From contig JADKBN010000004.1 in assembly GCA_016715065.1 (NCBI GenBank), forward strand, positions 310,001 to 374,000: a stretch of DNA of 64,000 nucleotides, written 5' to 3'. The notes under the pieces were generated by a model. It saw only the letters and a list, made by a program, of their open reading frames with translations, searched no databases and was not told the origin of the DNA. This document shows, one piece after another, positions 62,082 to 64,000 of the stretch (the first letter of the stretch is position 1; every line of letters starts with the position of its first letter). Both the position numbers and the translations under genes were made by a program. The DNA is from Fibrobacterota bacterium. GTDB lineage: Bacteria; Fibrobacterota; Fibrobacteria; UBA5070.

Positions 62082-63538
62082 CCAATACTGTTTAGATAGA
62101 ATTCTAATTGCCATATTTCTCCACAAGGAGGGAGTATGGCACGGACACTCGCGATTCTTGGTTCGGGGATGCGCTTGACCGATCAAGTGAGCATCGGTCT
62201 TTTGGCGCGTACGTATCCACGTTCGGCGATCGATTCAGCGCTGGATCGCTCTGGCCTTCCGCCGGGGCGCAATCGGCTCCTGCCTGTTCACGTGGTTGTC
62301 TACTACGTGCTGGCCCTTGGCTTGTTTATGGAAGCGAGCATTCAGGAAGTTCTGCGATGCCTTCTGGATTCGCTGGGACATTTTGGAATGGAGCCATCCA
62401 GGTGGCCACCAAAGGAGCGATCAGCCAAGCGCGCACCCGCGTGTAGGCGTGGAGCCTTTGCGCCAATTGTTTCTCTCATGCTGTCGCCCTCTCGGAACAC
62501 CTTCCATCCGTGGTTGCTTCTGGAAAGGTCTTCGCGTGATGGCCATGGATGGAACCACACTGGATACTCAGGACACGCAGGCTAACGAGGATGCATTCGG
62601 GCGCTCCAAATCCGGGCGAGGCGAAACGGCCTTTCCCCAACTGCGCATGACGTTGCTGGCCGAGTGCGGAAGCCATGCGGTCGTCGGTGCGGCTTTTGGA
62701 TCCTACCGCGACTCGGAGCGCACATTGGCTCGGGAAATGACGGATCGCCTCGACAAGAAAATGCTGCTGTTGGCTGACCGGGGGTTTATTGGTCACGACA
62801 TATGGGCAACCTTCTCCCAAAGCGGCCCAACTGCTTTGGAGAGTTGGATCAACATCAAGCTGGAGCCGATCAAGACCTTAAAGGACGGAAGCACGCTTGC
62901 CTTGCTCAATGCATCCAGGGAATCGGCCAGGACTGGTGCCCAAGCGATCACTGGGAGTCATCGAATACGAGCTCGATGGCGTAGCCAAGCCGGATACCGA
63001 AGGGCGAGGTACCGGCTCATCACAACGCTACTGGATCCTCGCGAAGCACCCGCTCTCGAGTTGGCCAGATTGTACCAGGAGCGATGGGAGATCGAGATCC
63101 TTCTGGACGAGTTGAAGACTCATTTGCGCGGAAGATCAGCGCTCTTGCGGAGCAAGACGCCAGATCTTGTCAAACAGGAAGCCTATGGACTTCTGCTTTG
63201 TCCATCACGCGGTGCGACGAATCATGCTCGACGCGGCCCAGTCCATCGGCGACGACCCAGACCGTATTTCCTTCACGGCAACCGTGCGGATCATCCGTCG
63301 CAAGCTGCTGCAAAGGCAGCTTTTCCCCCCTGGATGAGCAAGGCTCGGTTGAAGAAGAACTATGAGGATGCGCTGAAGGAAATCGTCCTGAATCGTGTCC
63401 CTGAAAGGAAGGGCGATACAACCACCGGGGTCAAGCGCAAGATGAGTAGCTACAACATCCGCACAAAAGCTCACGCGTCCATCGCAGCCAATGCTTCAAA
63501 GCCAAAAATCATAGTCATCCGTAACTAAACAGTATTGG
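62082..63538 (+). mobile_element. IS4-family insertion sequence, 1,457 bp
   Basis: Terminal inverted repeats CCAATACTGTTTAG (62082-62095) and CTAAACAGTATTGG (63525-63538) are perfect over 14 bp, flanked by the 8-bp duplication GCTTAACG. The single gene inside is an IS4-type transposase. Intact ends and duplication indicate a recent insertion. It sits in the loop of a CCGGC-TTAA-CGCTGG hairpin unit of the intergenic mosaic. Eight bases is shorter than the 9-12 usual for IS4 relatives, though some groups do this. Confidence 0.9.
62136..63528 (+). pseudogene. IS4-family transposase, multiply frameshifted
   Basis: N-terminal IS4 domain: LTDQVSIGLLARTYPRSAIDSALDRSG and LPVHVVVYYVLALGLFMEASIQEVLRCLLDSL. 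DDE part: VMAMDGTTLDTQDTQANEDAFGRS (first Asp), LLLADRGFIGHDIW (second Asp), ITTLLDPREAPALELARLYQERWEIEILLDELKTHLRG with the Y-(2)-R-(3)-E signature and Glu. The reading frame changes at least five times: at about 62365 and 62438 (a stop TAG just before GVEPLRQLF), around 62930 and 63030 (VIEYELDGVAKPDTEGRG in another frame), at 63200 (FVHHAVRRIMLDAAQSIGDDP) and about 63335. As the IS ends are perfect, some of these may be read errors rather than decay. Confidence 0.8.
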
Positions 63539-64000
63539 GCTTAACGCTGGAGCCTTATTCGGCTGCGCCGAGCCTTTCCGGGGCGGCCCGGGTGCCGTAT
63601 TCACGGTGCGGCCGCGCACCCCGTGACCGCGGGCCAAGGGGCTCCGGCGCCCCCTTTGGGGATCCGGCCGCCGGGGCGCTAACTGGAACGGCCATGCCAA
63701 ACCAGCCAGGTGCGCCGGGTGGGATGATCGTCCGTAGATGTGGCGAGATCATCAGGGACGCGATCGATATCGCCGGTTTCATTGGCCGTTCCATGAACCG
63801 CGCCCCCCGGACCCCCGTGCCAGCCTTGATTGGTTGACGGAATTTGTCTGATTGTCGCTCTGTCCGCGGGCGCTTCGCTGCGCAGGGTTGGGGTGGTGGA
63901 CGGATGGAAAAGCATTGAATATGGCTTGTAACTTTGGTATGAAAATCGGGCACCGGAGGACATCGCTTGGGAATCTTGACCTTCAGCATCAACGTCACTT
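63539..64000. repeat. Intergenic repeat mosaic 8 (inverted) to the right edge
   Basis: Begins with the second copy of the GCTTAACG duplication (63539-63546), then CGGCTGCGCCG, CACGGTGCG/CGCACCCCGTG, the slot hairpin GGGCCAAGGGGC...GCCCCCTTTGGGG, an inverted 108-bp element and GACGGAATTTGTCTGATTGTC. The final 120 bp (about 63880-64000) hold no recognisable feature; a minus-strand frame touching the edge is not convincing. Confidence 0.75.
63685..63792 (-). repeat. GGAACGGCC-bounded element, copy 11 (inverted)
   Basis: 108 bp with exact ends, CATCAGGGACGCGATCGATATC core, and the CGCGCCCCCCGGACCCCCGT flank of inverted copies. Confidence 0.85.

Overview
The window reads as chromosomal DNA of a free-living, flagellated, polysaccharide-degrading bacterium, most likely of the Fibrobacterota. 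Pointers are a TIGR02147-family regulator and a broken TIGR02145 domain gene (both families were first defined in Fibrobacter), a pectate lyase and other secreted proteins with C-terminal sorting-like tails, many lipoproteins, and a housekeeping rpmB / rpmF-plsX-fab-acpP-rnc block. The taxonomic call is an inference.

Layout. 1-15 kb: a giant repetitive surface protein, cut by the left edge, is translationally coupled to an Rhs/YD-repeat protein with an AT-rich C-terminal tip and a small three-helix membrane protein (immunity candidate), followed by two lipoproteins. 15.6-24.1 kb: acylphosphatase, then four tandem paralogous single-pass membrane proteins resembling ExbD/TolR periplasmic domains, with an alpha/beta-hydrolase on the other strand. 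24.8-32 kb: lipoprotein plus TIGR02147 regulator, a VapBC-like toxin-antitoxin pair, an AAA/DUF4143 ATPase and an unknown secreted protein. 32.7-37.1 kb: pectate lyase and two tandem YD-like secreted paralogs. 37.5-45.1 kb: rpmB, an mscS-type channel, rpmF-plsX-fabH-fabD-fabG-acpP-fabF-rnc. 45.5-48.2 kb: flgH, flgI and a short flagellin. 48.3-55 kb: a tightly overlapping operon of DUF3047 lipoprotein, queF, serC, a zinc-ribbon membrane protein, two SGNH hydrolases and an MBOAT acyltransferase, probably exporting acyl groups onto an envelope polysaccharide. 55.8-62 kb: an outer-membrane-like protein, a large membrane protein, a lipase-like hydrolase, a TIGR02145 protein and a CorA/ZntB-type channel; the last three carry frameshifts. 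62.1-63.5 kb: an IS4-family element with terminal inverted repeats and an 8-bp target duplication.

The most unusual content is between the genes. Eight intergenic stretches are mosaics of one modular repeat family: 105-109 bp elements bounded by GGAACGGCC / GGCCGTTCC (11 copies, both orientations), plus arrays of short hairpins whose stems differ between copies but keep pairing. The IS element lies in the loop of one such hairpin. Two poly-G tracts (31 and 29 nt) interrupt these mosaics, and several frameshifts in the last 5 kb look like one-base homopolymer losses. Both are probably sequencing artefacts and should be checked before any gene is called dead. A box GCTAT(G/C)TTT just upstream of several start codons may be a promoter -10 element giving nearly leaderless messages.
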